Shown: positions 47,049 to 56,560 of the stretch, piece by piece
Numbering within the stretch: position 1 is the first letter of the stretch
How the letters are laid out: each line of letters starts with the position of its first letter
NCBI GenBank assembly: GCA_000611775.1
Contig: KK106981.1
Location: 1,190,162 to 1,254,161, forward strand
From: Umbilicaria muhlenbergii
Lineage: Eukaryota; Ascomycota; Lecanoromycetes; Umbilicariales; Umbilicariaceae
Direction: 5' to 3'
Length of the DNA stretch: 64,000 nt
Position numbers and translations under genes: made by a program
Notes under the pieces: generated by a model
What the model saw: only the letters and a program-made list of their open reading frames with translations
Told to the model about the DNA's origin: nothing
The model's database searches: none

Positions 47049-47233
47049 TGTCGAGGGGTTAGTCAGCGCCTTGGCACATTAGTGCCAAAACAGGAGTTTT
47101 CTAGAAGTTTTCTCAAGCTTTGCTTCGAGCTTTCCTAACCACCAGTTAGCAAGTCGAATGAAGCACTTCTTTGCTAATGGTCCCTATTCAAGTAATTGAC
47201 TGAATTGAACCCATCCGTAATCGCCCTTCTTCA
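47049..47233 (+). repeat. 3' LTR (185 bp)
   Basis: This is the direct repeat of 38424-38608, with one difference seen by eye. It is followed by the right ACGT target duplication (47234-47237). Confidence 0.95.
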
Positions 47234-47660
47234 ACGTGACTGCTTCTCTTGCTAGGAACCCCTGCCCCAATGACGTCTGCTCGGCGGCGAATCGGCGAAA
47301 TTCAACACTTGCGGAGGTGGCATTGTTTTCAGCAAAATGCTTGGATATCTTGATATCGTGCCTCAGGCCTGCCTTTGTCCCAATTTTTCTGGGTACTGCT
47401 GTAACGTACTACGTTAATTATGGCCTTAATCTCCTACTCCTCCGTCATCCGTTAGATCTTCAGCTCCCTCCCGGTATGAATTGAGATTTGATGGCTGGCA
47501 TCCTGGCCAAGAACGTCTTGGGAGCCCCTCGGAGGTAGATGGTGTACGACGTACGATAAAAGTACCTTTTGCCTTTTGCATTTTGCATTTTGCCTTTTGT
47601 CGATGCCCACGCTGGCCAAAGCTTTGACCAAATGGTGGCGCAAGGCTTGCGGGTGAATAT

Positions 47661-47937
47661 ATATATATTATATACACCCCGAACTTAGGATTGGGGATTG
47701 CCGTTTTCGTTAGGGAAAGGGAGCACGATTGAACCTATTGTGTTTTATACGACCTCCAACACCGCCGCTTTACTCCCGCGCTAAAGCCCGTTTCATCGTC
47801 TTGCTCTCCCATGCTCCCTCGATGCTCCCTCAATGCTCCCCCCTGCTCCCTCTGTGCTCCCCCGTGCTCCCTATATATATTATATACACCCCGAACTCAG
47901 GATTGGTGATTGCCGTTTCCGTTCGGGAAGGGGAGCA
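47661..47937. repeat. 65-bp direct repeats flanking a GCTCCC-rich array
   Basis: Two 65-bp copies (47661-47725 and 47873-47937), starting ATATATATTATATACACCCC and ending GGGAGCA, are about 90% alike and 212 bp apart. Between them (about 47808-47872) the word TGCTCCC recurs at 9-12 bp intervals. The outer copies resemble small terminal repeats, but no element with coding capacity lies between them. Confidence 0.8.
47728..47762. repeat. 35-bp dispersed tRNA-like word, copy 1
   Basis: This 35-bp word is identical to 53541-53575. On the minus strand it reads as an anticodon-arm-like hairpin (GTGTT...AACAC) followed by the first half of a T arm (AATAGGTTCAAT). Just upstream on the minus strand is TAGCGCG, which could pair with the GCGCTA that follows the other copy. 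Confidence 0.6.
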
Positions 47938-49389
47938 GGGCCGCTTTAGAGGGAGCACCAAGGGAGCAGAGTGGAGCTTCAAGGAGCAACAGGGGTCCCA
48001 TACTATGTGAGGGAGCAGTGTATAGGGAGCCTAGATTAGTTACGCTCAGCTCGACTTCAATTACCTATGTTATTTTTTAAATATATGAGGCCGCCTGCTG
48101 CCTAGCGCTGCGTATACTCATTCTAGCTCACATCGTATTTACAGTAGAGCTTCCTTCTCGCACTCCACATGGGAGATGTTTGAGGCAGCGTCTGAAGGTA
48201 CGGACGGAAGAGGTGTTGAGTCATTTTGACTTGCACAATATCATGTTTTACATCTCATTTAACACCGGAACCAGACATGATCCCTGGGGAGCTCTGCTCA
48301 AAACCACTTCTTATTCCTCGCTGGTTGAACCCAGCTGTGTTTACCAATCTAAAAGTAGAACGACGTGTCTCAGGTGGCGGCGGATGATTTCGGTGACTCA
48401 CACTACTAGAAAAAGTTGTTAGACCAATTAAGGAGCGGACGGCGGAGAGGCAGCTTTTTCCATATCCCGTCCCTATTGATAGCTAAACTGCGTCCCATAC
48501 ACATTACAGGTAGCCCAACCGTACTCAAGGATAATAGCGTAATACCTGACATAACTAGTGCTTTCGTTAAGGCTAGCAGTGTTGAGGTAGAGGTTGGACT
48601 TCCCAGCTCCCACCTAAGGGAAGAGTTAGAAGGCCCTTGATTGTTTAGATTGCTCCCACTACCCCAAGAGCCTCCCGCCGAGTCTTCCTAGCCAGCCGAT
48701 ACTCTCCCGACGTAGCTCTACCCTATATATCATAGGATTCCCTGTACCCAAAAATCGTATAGCAGCAATCTTCCTCCGCCCTCTGATTTGGGTTTTTCAC
48801 GATGTTCCCAGCGTAATTGCGATAGGGACCAATCCACTCCTTGCTCCCATCGCTGTGCTCCTCCACATTGCCACAAATCCTAGAGCTCTATTATAGGAAT
48901 GCTCTGTTACATCTAGCGTCTAAAGTATACTAATAGAAAAAGACTTTATAAGCTAAATATCAGGACTCGGGATTATGTGGTGGGAGCGGAGCCACATCAA
49001 CAACAAAGGGTATCCTCAAGAAGATGCAGGTGATTGTGTAGCTTATAGGGCCTGAGATGGCCGACATGTTTTCGTTGGCAGTAACAGCCATTAGAGTACT
49101 GTTCCATCGGCCTCCAGATCAGTACACTGGTCGGATCTGGGCAAAGAGTGAGAGCACAGCAATCGGAATCAGCCAAACGAAGTGAGACAGGAAGGCTTTG
49201 ATTCTTCTACTTAACTGCTCTCTTTTAAGAGGACCACAGGGGAATATTAAGGTTCAAGTTCTTCATCCCTACTAGGTACTCCTCAAACTAAGAAGAACAA
49301 GAATCAAAGCATTATTACAACTGAATTCTTAGCTACAACTTCGGATGAACATGCTCCAGCGCCACCCGTAGCTGTCCTCTACGCCATAA

Positions 49390-51431
49390 CTACTTCCACT
49401 GTGCCTTGCCGATGCGCTTGGTACCTTGTGGAACGTATACTTTGACCATTGGTCTTGTGTTTTCTTCACGCAGCTCGAATGGAATTTTCGAACTCATCCC
49501 CTCATGGTATATATCTAAGTGAATCCCACGACCATAGGTTTTCCAATCGAGACTCAGCAATTTAGGTTCACCGCCAATGAAGGCCCATTTGGAAGCGATA
49601 TGCCGTTTTCGTATCCGCAGTTGACACAAAGGTTCCATCTCTCCACTATCAGCGTTCACCGGATAGTCAAGAGAACGCTTTGGCTCCCAAACGACAATGG
49701 TCAGGTAGTAGTAGTCATGATGTGGGTATCGTTTGAATTGAATGTTGAATGTTGTGGGGATCGAAGCGCCCTGTCATGCTTTAGCTACTCCATGACCCCA
49801 CATGCGAACGTAGACCCTACCGTTTCTAGCAAACGTGCAGCATCAGATCCCGACCGGGTTTCTAAACTATCGTCGATCCAGGGCATCTTCGACTTGCCCG
49901 CCAATTCGTACACTCGTTCTCCACAGACGAGACCTAAGGAGAACTTCTCGAAGATTCCTCGAGGCGGTACACATAGACATCCGCCTTTCGAAACCGCGAG
50001 CTCTCTAGCGTGCAGGTTAGTCAAGCAGCCCTCGGCCGGGAACGGAGCTCCCTACGGTTCTTTGGCGATTTCGATCTTTGTCTTGGAACATTGATTGAGG
50101 TATAGTGCTGGATGAAAGAGTATTTCCTTGAACGAGTTCCGTGCGGCTTCGATGTGAAAATACCCTCCGCAGCCGATAAGATGATCCTTGCGAAGTTAGT
50201 AACCGCTTTTTAGAAATACGTAAACACATCCGGTGCTTACCAAGGGTTGTCCATAATTCTGGATCGCATCAAGGACTGCCCGCTGCACAAGCGCTAAGGG
50301 CTCATGGAGTATGTCTTGGAGATCCTCCCTGTACACTCCTCAAAATCGAAGGACAGGATCAAGCGTCAATTCTGACCTTACCTGGTCATTTCCAGTTTTC
50401 CGTTGTGGATCCTGGCAGCCTCGTTGGCTGCGACCTCTGCCGGGACCGGGAGAAAACGGGACTGATAACCGACAACAGAATGCTTTGTGTCATGCCATTC
50501 TTGGCCCTCTCGCAGGTCGCGTGAGATTCTCGCGGTATCCAAGTGAAGACTGGGTACTAGGGACAGTCGCTGTTCAACAAATACCTGGAAGGCAGCATCG
50601 ATATCAGTACCACCGGTTGCTTTGCCCTGGCAGCTCCAGTCGAGATCAAATCGTATCAGGTTTCGAGCGTCAGTGACGGCCTTCACGACTGCGATATCTG
50701 TAGTAGCCCCGCCAACATCACAAACCATAATAGTATCGCCATCCTTCACCTTTTCCGCTATCTGTCCAGCTACGTACAGTGCCGCAGCTTGAGCTTCACT
50801 ATACGACAAGGTCACCCGATGCGAGCTTCCGCCATCTTGGAACCCCGCTTCTACTATGCACTCTCGGAAACTCTCGATGTCTGCAGCAGTCCAAGTCGTT
50901 GGCCACGTGAATCGAAACTCAATGTGCTTCATCTTCCAAGAAAGAACGTTCAGACTTCTCGAAATCTCTGCCTGTACCTTATCGTACAACTTTCGGAGGT
51001 AGTCGATGTACCATCGTCGTATCTCCGAGTCAGACTTGGGACGGAATGTTGCCGAAGATTGACATGCCGCCTTCAGGTATACGGAGTTCAAGTATGGCTT
51101 GAACCATTCTACAATCCTAAAGTTCCTTCTCTCGGCCAGCGTCTCCGAGTTCTTGGTGGCTTCGAAGCCCCATGCGATGACGCGACCGCCCCGTGGGCTC
51201 GAATATCCCTCGTATTTGAGCACAGTTGGCATCTTCGTGCGTAGTCTGTAAGGCATATTCTCACCGGCTTCTTTCACCCAGCTCATCCGGGATATATCTT
51301 CGTGCGGCGGGAGGGAGTAGGCCACGCCTGATATGTCATTTATTGCTATCGAGGGTTGAGGAGCAAGACGTACCCGTTGAAGTCGTTCCAAAGTCGATGC
51401 TGATGATAGCATCGATAGAGTCTTCGGTCAT
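49390..51431 (-). CDS. HSP70-like (actin-fold) ATPase of the fungal HSPA12-related type
   Basis: Six exons, 51374-51431, 50382-51327, 50241-50328, 50056-50186, 49821-50004 and 49390-49770, with 46-54 bp GT-AG introns, give 595 aa. The first exon carries the nucleotide phosphate-1 loop IDFGTTSTG (residues 12-20). Exon 2 has the phosphate-2 motif VCDVGGATTDIAVV and the typical fungal blocks VIAWGFEA and FTWPTTWTAADIESF. The adenosine-loop region (LIGCGGYFHIEAARN) is atypical, since the family normally has a GGFG-type motif there. These proteins lack the HSP70 substrate domain; a role as ATP-driven switch or chaperone-like factor is assumed and no partner is known. All exon joins keep frame, so I read it as intact. 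It lies between two retroelements. Confidence 0.85.
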
Positions 51432-51676
51432 CGCAGCACCAAATTATATTTGACACGGCTTGATGGTATGTATACCCTTGAAGGAAAAGTTATTCTTCTA
51501 GACGTACCGAACACTGGGGGGTTTGCAACTAGTCGCGATGGCTAAGTTGGGAGACTGAACGAGGAGAAATTCAGGAAAACGCGAAGCAATAACACCAGAG
51601 GCAGCTATACTCCGGAAGCATATAGCTAGGACTTCACACCAGGTCTTGAATACCGGTGTGGCGGCCCCGACATCAG

Positions 51677-51890
51677 TACTCCCGAGACATTTGCCGGCAA
51701 GCTTCACAAGCATATTGATTCTTGTAAGACTTCTGGGACTTTCTTCGTACTCCCGGGGACATTTGCCGGCAAGACCCACAACCATGTTGATATTCGTAAG
51801 ACTTCTGGGACTTTCTTCATACTCCCGAGACATTTGCCGGCAAGCCTGACAGGCAAGTTGATTCTTGTAAGGCTTCCGAGCCTTACTTCG
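51677..51890. repeat. Three tandem copies of a 71-72 bp unit
   Basis: Copies begin at 51677, 51748 and 51820 with TACTCCCG and contain ACATTTGCCGGCAAG and GTAAGACTTCTGGGACTTTC. The first two are closest and the third has drifted towards its end. The period is close to a multiple of three, so the minus-strand frame through it yields a repeated peptide. Confidence 0.9.
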
Positions 51891-51918
51891 CACTTATACT
51901 CACACCTTGAAATGGGTC

Positions 51919-52190
51919 AGTCTTCCCGAGACTTCAACCTGTGAACAAAAAGCGAGTACAAAGAGAAGTTGCGCTATGCATTATCTTGTTCTTGGTTGGG
52001 TTTGATGCCCAGATGCAGCTAGAACCGACTGAATCATCTTCAGTCTTCCCGAGACTTCAAGCTGCGAACAAAAAAGCGAGTACAAAGAGAAGTTGCGCTA
52101 TGCTGAAAACGAAAAGACAATCTTTATCTTTGTCTTGGTTGAGGTTGATGCCCAGATGCAGCCGAAACCGATTGAATCACCATCGATTCT
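51919..52190. repeat. Tandem duplication of about 123 bp
   Basis: Copy 1 begins at 51919 and copy 2 at 52042. Both start AGTCTTCCCGAGACTTCAA and include GCGAGTACAAAGAGAAGTTG and TTGATGCCCAGATGCAGC. The second copy has a short insertion. The array ends shortly before the gene at 52320. Confidence 0.85.
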
Positions 52191-52319
52191 TTGTAGTCTC
52201 GAATTCATGCGGCTTTGTCTTTACGCGTTATAGGCACCTGTACGATAGATTACTTTTTTATATCAAGTAACCACGTCCCATCAGTCCCTGCCCATCACTG
52301 ATCCCGACCTTCGTTCAAC

Positions 52320-53280
52320 ATGCATGGACCTCGTTTGGCAGGAGTTCTGACCGCGGTGGCTGTTGGGCCAATCCTTATAGGCTTTCTGCTCCTCTGGACC
52401 TGGGCGATCTTCAAAAGGCGCAACCAAGACCTCAGCCAGGACCCCGAGGCAACCGAATCGCTACCGTCAAACGAACATTATTTTAGTCTAAGAAGAATCT
52501 TCGCTGATCCTCCCTATGATGAGTACATCGAAAATGCGATCGGACAGCTGCGAGTCCACTTGAACTGCATCGCCGGGTACTGTTCGAAGAATTTTAGCAA
52601 AACCTCTCAAGCAATACCACTTTCGCGGCTCCAAAGTCACCTGCACGAATTGGGTGATGGAGAGCATCGACTGCCAGCAGAAAGACTTGTGAAGCTTGTT
52701 CCGGGGCAAGTCGATACTTTTGTCAGCCACATAGTTATCACTACAGTGATCGGGGCAATCACGGTCAGTGAGAAGACTCATTTGACGATATTGCATCAAC
52801 CGTCCGTTGCGCTGTTGGCGGACGTCAGCTCGCATGGGGACCCAGATGGTAGGTTCCGACCCTTTCACCATTGGAAGCTGCTGCTAATTGTCCGGCATAG
52901 ATCACGACCGGAGTACCGTTTCCGCTCACCTACGAGAGTGCATGGCATTTCTGCTTCCCTCCGAGATGTCGAACCAGAAAGCAACGGATCGCCTGACCGA
53001 TCTGTTGACCGATCTTATTGGGGACTCACTCGGCTTTCACGCGAACGACGACGAAGAATTTCAACTAATGCTACGCGATATCTTTCAGGCCGCGATCAAA
53101 CTGGGCACATACTTCTTACGTCATCCAGCAGAGCATCGCTTCGACTGGGTTATCGGTGACCCCCAGAGCGAGGAACAAGTCATCGTGTTTCCGAAAATAG
53201 TAAGGGCGACGGATTTTCATGGTCAAATGGGACTCAGACCTTTAGTCTTCGAGGCTGGAATGGTCCGCAAGCATAAATAA
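52320..53280 (+). CDS. Hypothetical protein with N-terminal membrane anchor (302 aa)
   Basis: Exons 52320-52848 and 52901-53280, joined by a 52-bp GT-AG intron, give 302 aa. Residues about 5-30 (LAGVLTAVAVGPILIGFLLLW) form one membrane segment followed by basic residues (FKRRNQ), so the bulk is probably cytoplasmic. The soluble part is mixed alpha/beta with blocks IVITTVIGAITVSEKTH and AAIKLGTYFLRHPAEHRFDW. I recognise no family; similar short, membrane-anchored proteins are common near fungal HET/NLR genes, but no such gene is here. The splice join keeps frame and is supported by consensus sites. Transcript data would settle it. Confidence 0.65.
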
Positions 53281-53872
53281 GGATTCGTTAGACGTCGTAT
53301 ATAGTGAATGCCAAGGAAAGCATCATTGAACCAATGATGATGTTGTCCGCTTAATAACTTTTCCCTTTTGTAGTATTGCCTAAGGTACGACATAATCATG
53401 CACGTGACTACCTACATCTTCGGAATTGAAGTTATTCCGGCGCCGCTTCGCTTAGTCTGTTCGCTAGTGCCACTTGTTTTGACACCCAGCCAGAAAGGTC
53501 GCAAAAACACACTTAGACCACAAAAGTAGCGCCAATAGGAATTGAACCTATTGTGTTTTATACGACCTCCAACACAGCCTGCCACTGGATCTTGGGAGAA
53601 CCCCCTTTGGGGCTCATCTGGTCACGGTCAATAAACCAACCAGCGATCATACGTATATATCCACCAGTCCGCCGATTCGGGTTCCGTAACCAAGACAGCT
53701 TCGAGTCAAAAGGGGCTCACTCTTTCACAGGCTATCCTCACTCCTCCATTGCAAACAGCTGTCACTCAGGGTTCAGTTCCATATAAGCGTTCAGACCGAT
53801 CGATTCCACAGATTACACCGAGCGGCTATGATACAGGATTGCTAGATATACATGATCATCCATCTGCTTTCC
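53281..53872. other. Spacer containing the second 35-bp tRNA-like word
   Basis: No coding gene is supported. Confidence 0.45.
53541..53575. repeat. 35-bp dispersed tRNA-like word, copy 2
   Basis: It is identical to 47728-47762. Here, on the minus strand, it runs on into a perfect T arm (AATAGGTTCAATTCCTATT with a B-box-like GGTTCAATTCC) and an acceptor-like GGCGCTA. No matching D arm is found on the 5' side, so it is a fragment, not a full tRNA gene. Confidence 0.6.
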
Positions 53873-54492
53873 CTACGCGTTTTCGTAGTATCTCTGCCCG
53901 AGGCTGTGGGGCAGATCCTCTTCCGTGAGTGTCAACACCAAGGGCGGGCGTCTCGGGGGTTTACTGGTGATACAGATTAGTGAGAGTGTCTGGGTGAGCA
54001 GAAGTCGCCCAGGTCATACCTTCTGGCCAGCTGAATCAAGTTGATTATGACGTTCAGCTGCGTGCCACTTGCCGACAGTCGATGGCTTAGCCTGTCAGCT
54101 TCTCTCGGGTCGAAACGTAATCTCCGCCAAAGTGCGGCCAAGGCTTTCCGGATCCCGACATCATGCAGCTCGAACGACGATCCTGAATGGGCGTGCAATT
54201 TTATGAGTAGGTCCTTACAATCCACCTTCCAGGCAGCCAACAGCTCTTCTTCGCTAGACGTGAGGTTGCGATCGAGATTGTCCAGTAGTGTCTGAATTGC
54301 TTCGAGGTTGTTGATGGCGCTATCAAAAGCCTTGGTGTAGCTCCTCGCGGCTTGGAAGTTATCCTTGAGAGCTTGTGTGTCGTGAATGACCTCCACGATG
54401 ATGCTAAACACGTCCATCGTATGTTTGATTTGATAAAGCGGATTGGTGACTTCGAGCCCTGTAGCAGTGAAGGAGGGAACCTTGCCGGGCAC
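53873..54492 (-). CDS. Small helical protein resembling the N-terminal domain of fungal NLR-type proteins (187 aa)
   Basis: Exons 54020-54492 and 53873-53963, joined by a 56-bp intron with GTATGA donor, TCACTAATC branch-like site and CCAG acceptor, give 187 aa. Without splicing it ends at 53977 with 171 aa. The text is all-helical: MDVFSIIVEVIHDTQALKD, FDSAINNLEAIQTLLDNL, then HSGSSFELHDVGIRKALAAL and SASGTQLNVIINLIQLAR. This style matches the helical N-terminal domains seen in fungal NLR/ankyrin proteins, but no ATPase or repeat domain follows. It may be a stand-alone adaptor, a truncated copy or part of an unresolved gene. The start could also be the internal MDVFS. Confidence 0.5.
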
Positions 54493-55599
54493 CCATAGCC
54501 TTTAAGTCCATGTATGCTAAGACAATGGAAACTAGTAGTATTCTGGCAAAAAGTGCGCCAACTCAGGTACTTGTTGTGTTTCATGGCTGGAACCAACGAT
54601 AAGGCTTTCGGGATGCTGTGTATTCGAAAAAGTCCAACGACGAAGGGCATTTTCCTTGAAACACCGCTAGGGATGCTTTGCTTTTGTCGAGCACCTTCTT
54701 CGGGCCTGGAGGAATGGATTCATATCGAAATGGGTGATCTGTGCGAAGATTTGAGGTGCTTGGAGGCCGTAGAGAGACTCGTTTGCTGGTACAGCACCAC
54801 ACCCCATCCTGTGGTTCTTTGTTGTCTCCACGGTACTCGGTCCTTGGTGGCTGAATCTGCTGAGAGCAAGCTACTGTTATGAATAGCCAGCTCCATTGTT
54901 TAGTCGCATTGATGTTAGTCAAAATCCATTGTCATTTAATCTGTGGTTAGCAGAGTGGAGAGTAGTAGAAAGCGCAGATGGTGTTCTAGACCGGATTCTA
55001 TTGTAAGTCTGCGGCATTGTTCCTATGCATTGTGTTTCGTTTCGTTGCCTTTGTCTTGCTGCTCAAAGCTAAGACGCAAACTCCGAACCTTCTGGTCCCT
55101 TTGCACGCCCCGCGATGAAGCTGAAGCTGAGGCAGTCTCGGGGAAGGCCTTGCCATGATGTCCGCAATGACATTCTTTCGTGACATTGAGATCGATTCGG
55201 ACGATTATTCCCTTTGCCGCGGCATTTCTGGCTTTCCACTTGAGCAGCACGAGCAGTTCGTTGAAAGTTCAAGTAAGAGGTTTTGGAGTTGGGTCCAGAG
55301 CTCTCTCAATCTCTCAACACTCAAGCCAGCGACTGGCTTAGCACCAGAAGTAGGCGTTTGCGGGGCGCGAAGAGTTCACGGGTCACTAGTCAGTGTTGTT
55401 GTCATCAGCTTTGTAACCAGTATCCGCATTGCCAGCCTACTCATTCTTGTTTTTGGCGCGGCTTGAATACCGGTATGGACTCCCATGCTCGACTCTTTCA
55501 CTGTGCTGTCTCGGAGCCTTGAATCGCTGAAGCGAGCACCGGTGGGATCCCGCCGGGGAGTTTCTATTCTGCAGCCACGCTAGAATTTAATACCATACA
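54493..55599. other. Spacer with uncertain frames
   Basis: Plus-strand frames at 54514-54882 (122 codons) and 55155-55466 (103 codons) are open but show no domain, and overlapping minus frames are equally long. I do not support a gene. Confidence 0.4.
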
Positions 55600-56560
55600 G
55601 CCCCGTGACTGCTTAATAAGCCTGCCCCCTGCGTGCCAACCCCCCCTCTTTGCATGTAAACAACGCGTTGACACGTCTGCAGGCTTCTTAAACCCTTCCT
55701 TCTCATCCTCCCCGTCCTCCTTAATGTCCCCGTCGCTCCCCTCGCCGTCGCCCCCTACGCCCCCTACGCCCCTTATAGCCCCCTATAGCCCCCTTATCGC
55801 CGCCGACACCCTCACACCATCCCCGGACATGATGTCTGGGCTATACACCCCCACCCCCCCAAACTTTATAGAGGTCTGAGAACGTCTCTTTTCCGCCCGT
55901 GAGACTCAGGTGCTCACTGCCGCCGACTTCAAGGCATACTGGCCGCACGTTGATAACGTCTGGTCGTCATCCAGGAAGGTCTGAACTTAACCTGACTGAA
56001 CAGTGGCCTACTTCCGCTGTCAACAGCATAGGAAGAGGGACCATAGGCTGAAAGAAGAGGGAACAGGCCTTTGAAAGAGGCAGAAGCCCTCCTTTTCAGT
56101 CATTGATTGCTCAATGGAGATTCAGGTGGTCACTGAGGCAGAGACTTGAGGTAAGCCTACCCCTGATCTACAGTACACTATTAATGACTTACAGGTTCAG
56201 GAGATCTGTGACTCCCTTCTTCAGCGCTACTACTGACTTGAAGAGGCAGCGGCGGAGCTCTCAGAGCAGGCAAGAGACTCACTTTTCATGAGGTGGATTA
56301 CTCATTTGGGTAAAGTCACAGGTCCCATAAGGAAAATGAGGATTTTGAAGGTTTTGAGGGGGCTTCCAGAGCTCCCCTGAGCGTGGGTGAAGGCCACAGA
56401 CTCTCAGCTACACTTGAAGGGGACTACAGAGTCTCAACTGGATGAGTGGAGGCGTGAACGCGCTGGGGCAATGCCTGAGGAATGAGGCCGCGACGACGAC
56501 AGCGAGCTGGAGGGGTAGGGGGGACGGCGGGGAGCTTGACATCCGCAAAGTGGCAGCCCG
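55600..56560. other. C-rich tract followed by decayed coding-like sequence
   Basis: A pyrimidine-rich tract with repeated GCCCCCTA words lies at about 55690-55810. After it, to about 56520, plus-strand text looks like old protein-coding DNA in several frames, with many TGA stops. No family was recognised. It marks the left edge of the repeat-rich end of the window. Confidence 0.4.

Larger units (their letters stand above)
38424..47233 (+). mobile_element. Ty3/Gypsy LTR retrotransposon, complete ends, decayed interior
   Basis: The element is 8810 bp, bounded by two 185-bp direct LTRs and a 4-bp ACGT duplication. Order of parts: 5' LTR, possible primer-binding site beginning TGG at 38610, gag with a CCHC knuckle, aspartic protease, reverse transcriptase, RNase H, integrase, a non-coding stretch with 28-bp repeats, an extra open frame, a purine tract just before the 3' LTR, and the 3' LTR. 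The PR-RT-RH-INT order is that of Ty3/Gypsy. The gag-pol region is a fossil with many dozens of breaks, most of a single stop class. The LTRs differ at only one site, so insertion was recent although the body is old-looking. No reading frame of gag-pol is intact. Confidence 0.92.
47238..49389. other. Non-coding stretch rich in local repeats
   Basis: Apart from the repeats listed separately, no coding gene is supported. A 74-codon plus frame at 48416-48640 has protein-like composition and continues weakly to about 48900 with interruptions, so it may be a gene relic. Confidence 0.45.
51432..52319. other. Upstream region of the HSP70-like gene, full of minisatellites
   Basis: Two tandem repeat arrays (listed separately) fill most of it. 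A minus-strand frame at 51498-51893 passes through the first array and encodes a repeated 24-residue peptide containing REYEESPRSLT; whether it is expressed is unknown. Both promoters (minus gene at 51431, plus gene at 52320) must lie here. Confidence 0.5.

Noticed and set aside
54514-55466. Two plus-strand frames of 122 and 103 codons
   Set aside because: Equally long minus frames overlap, no domain is visible and no splice link between them is convincing.
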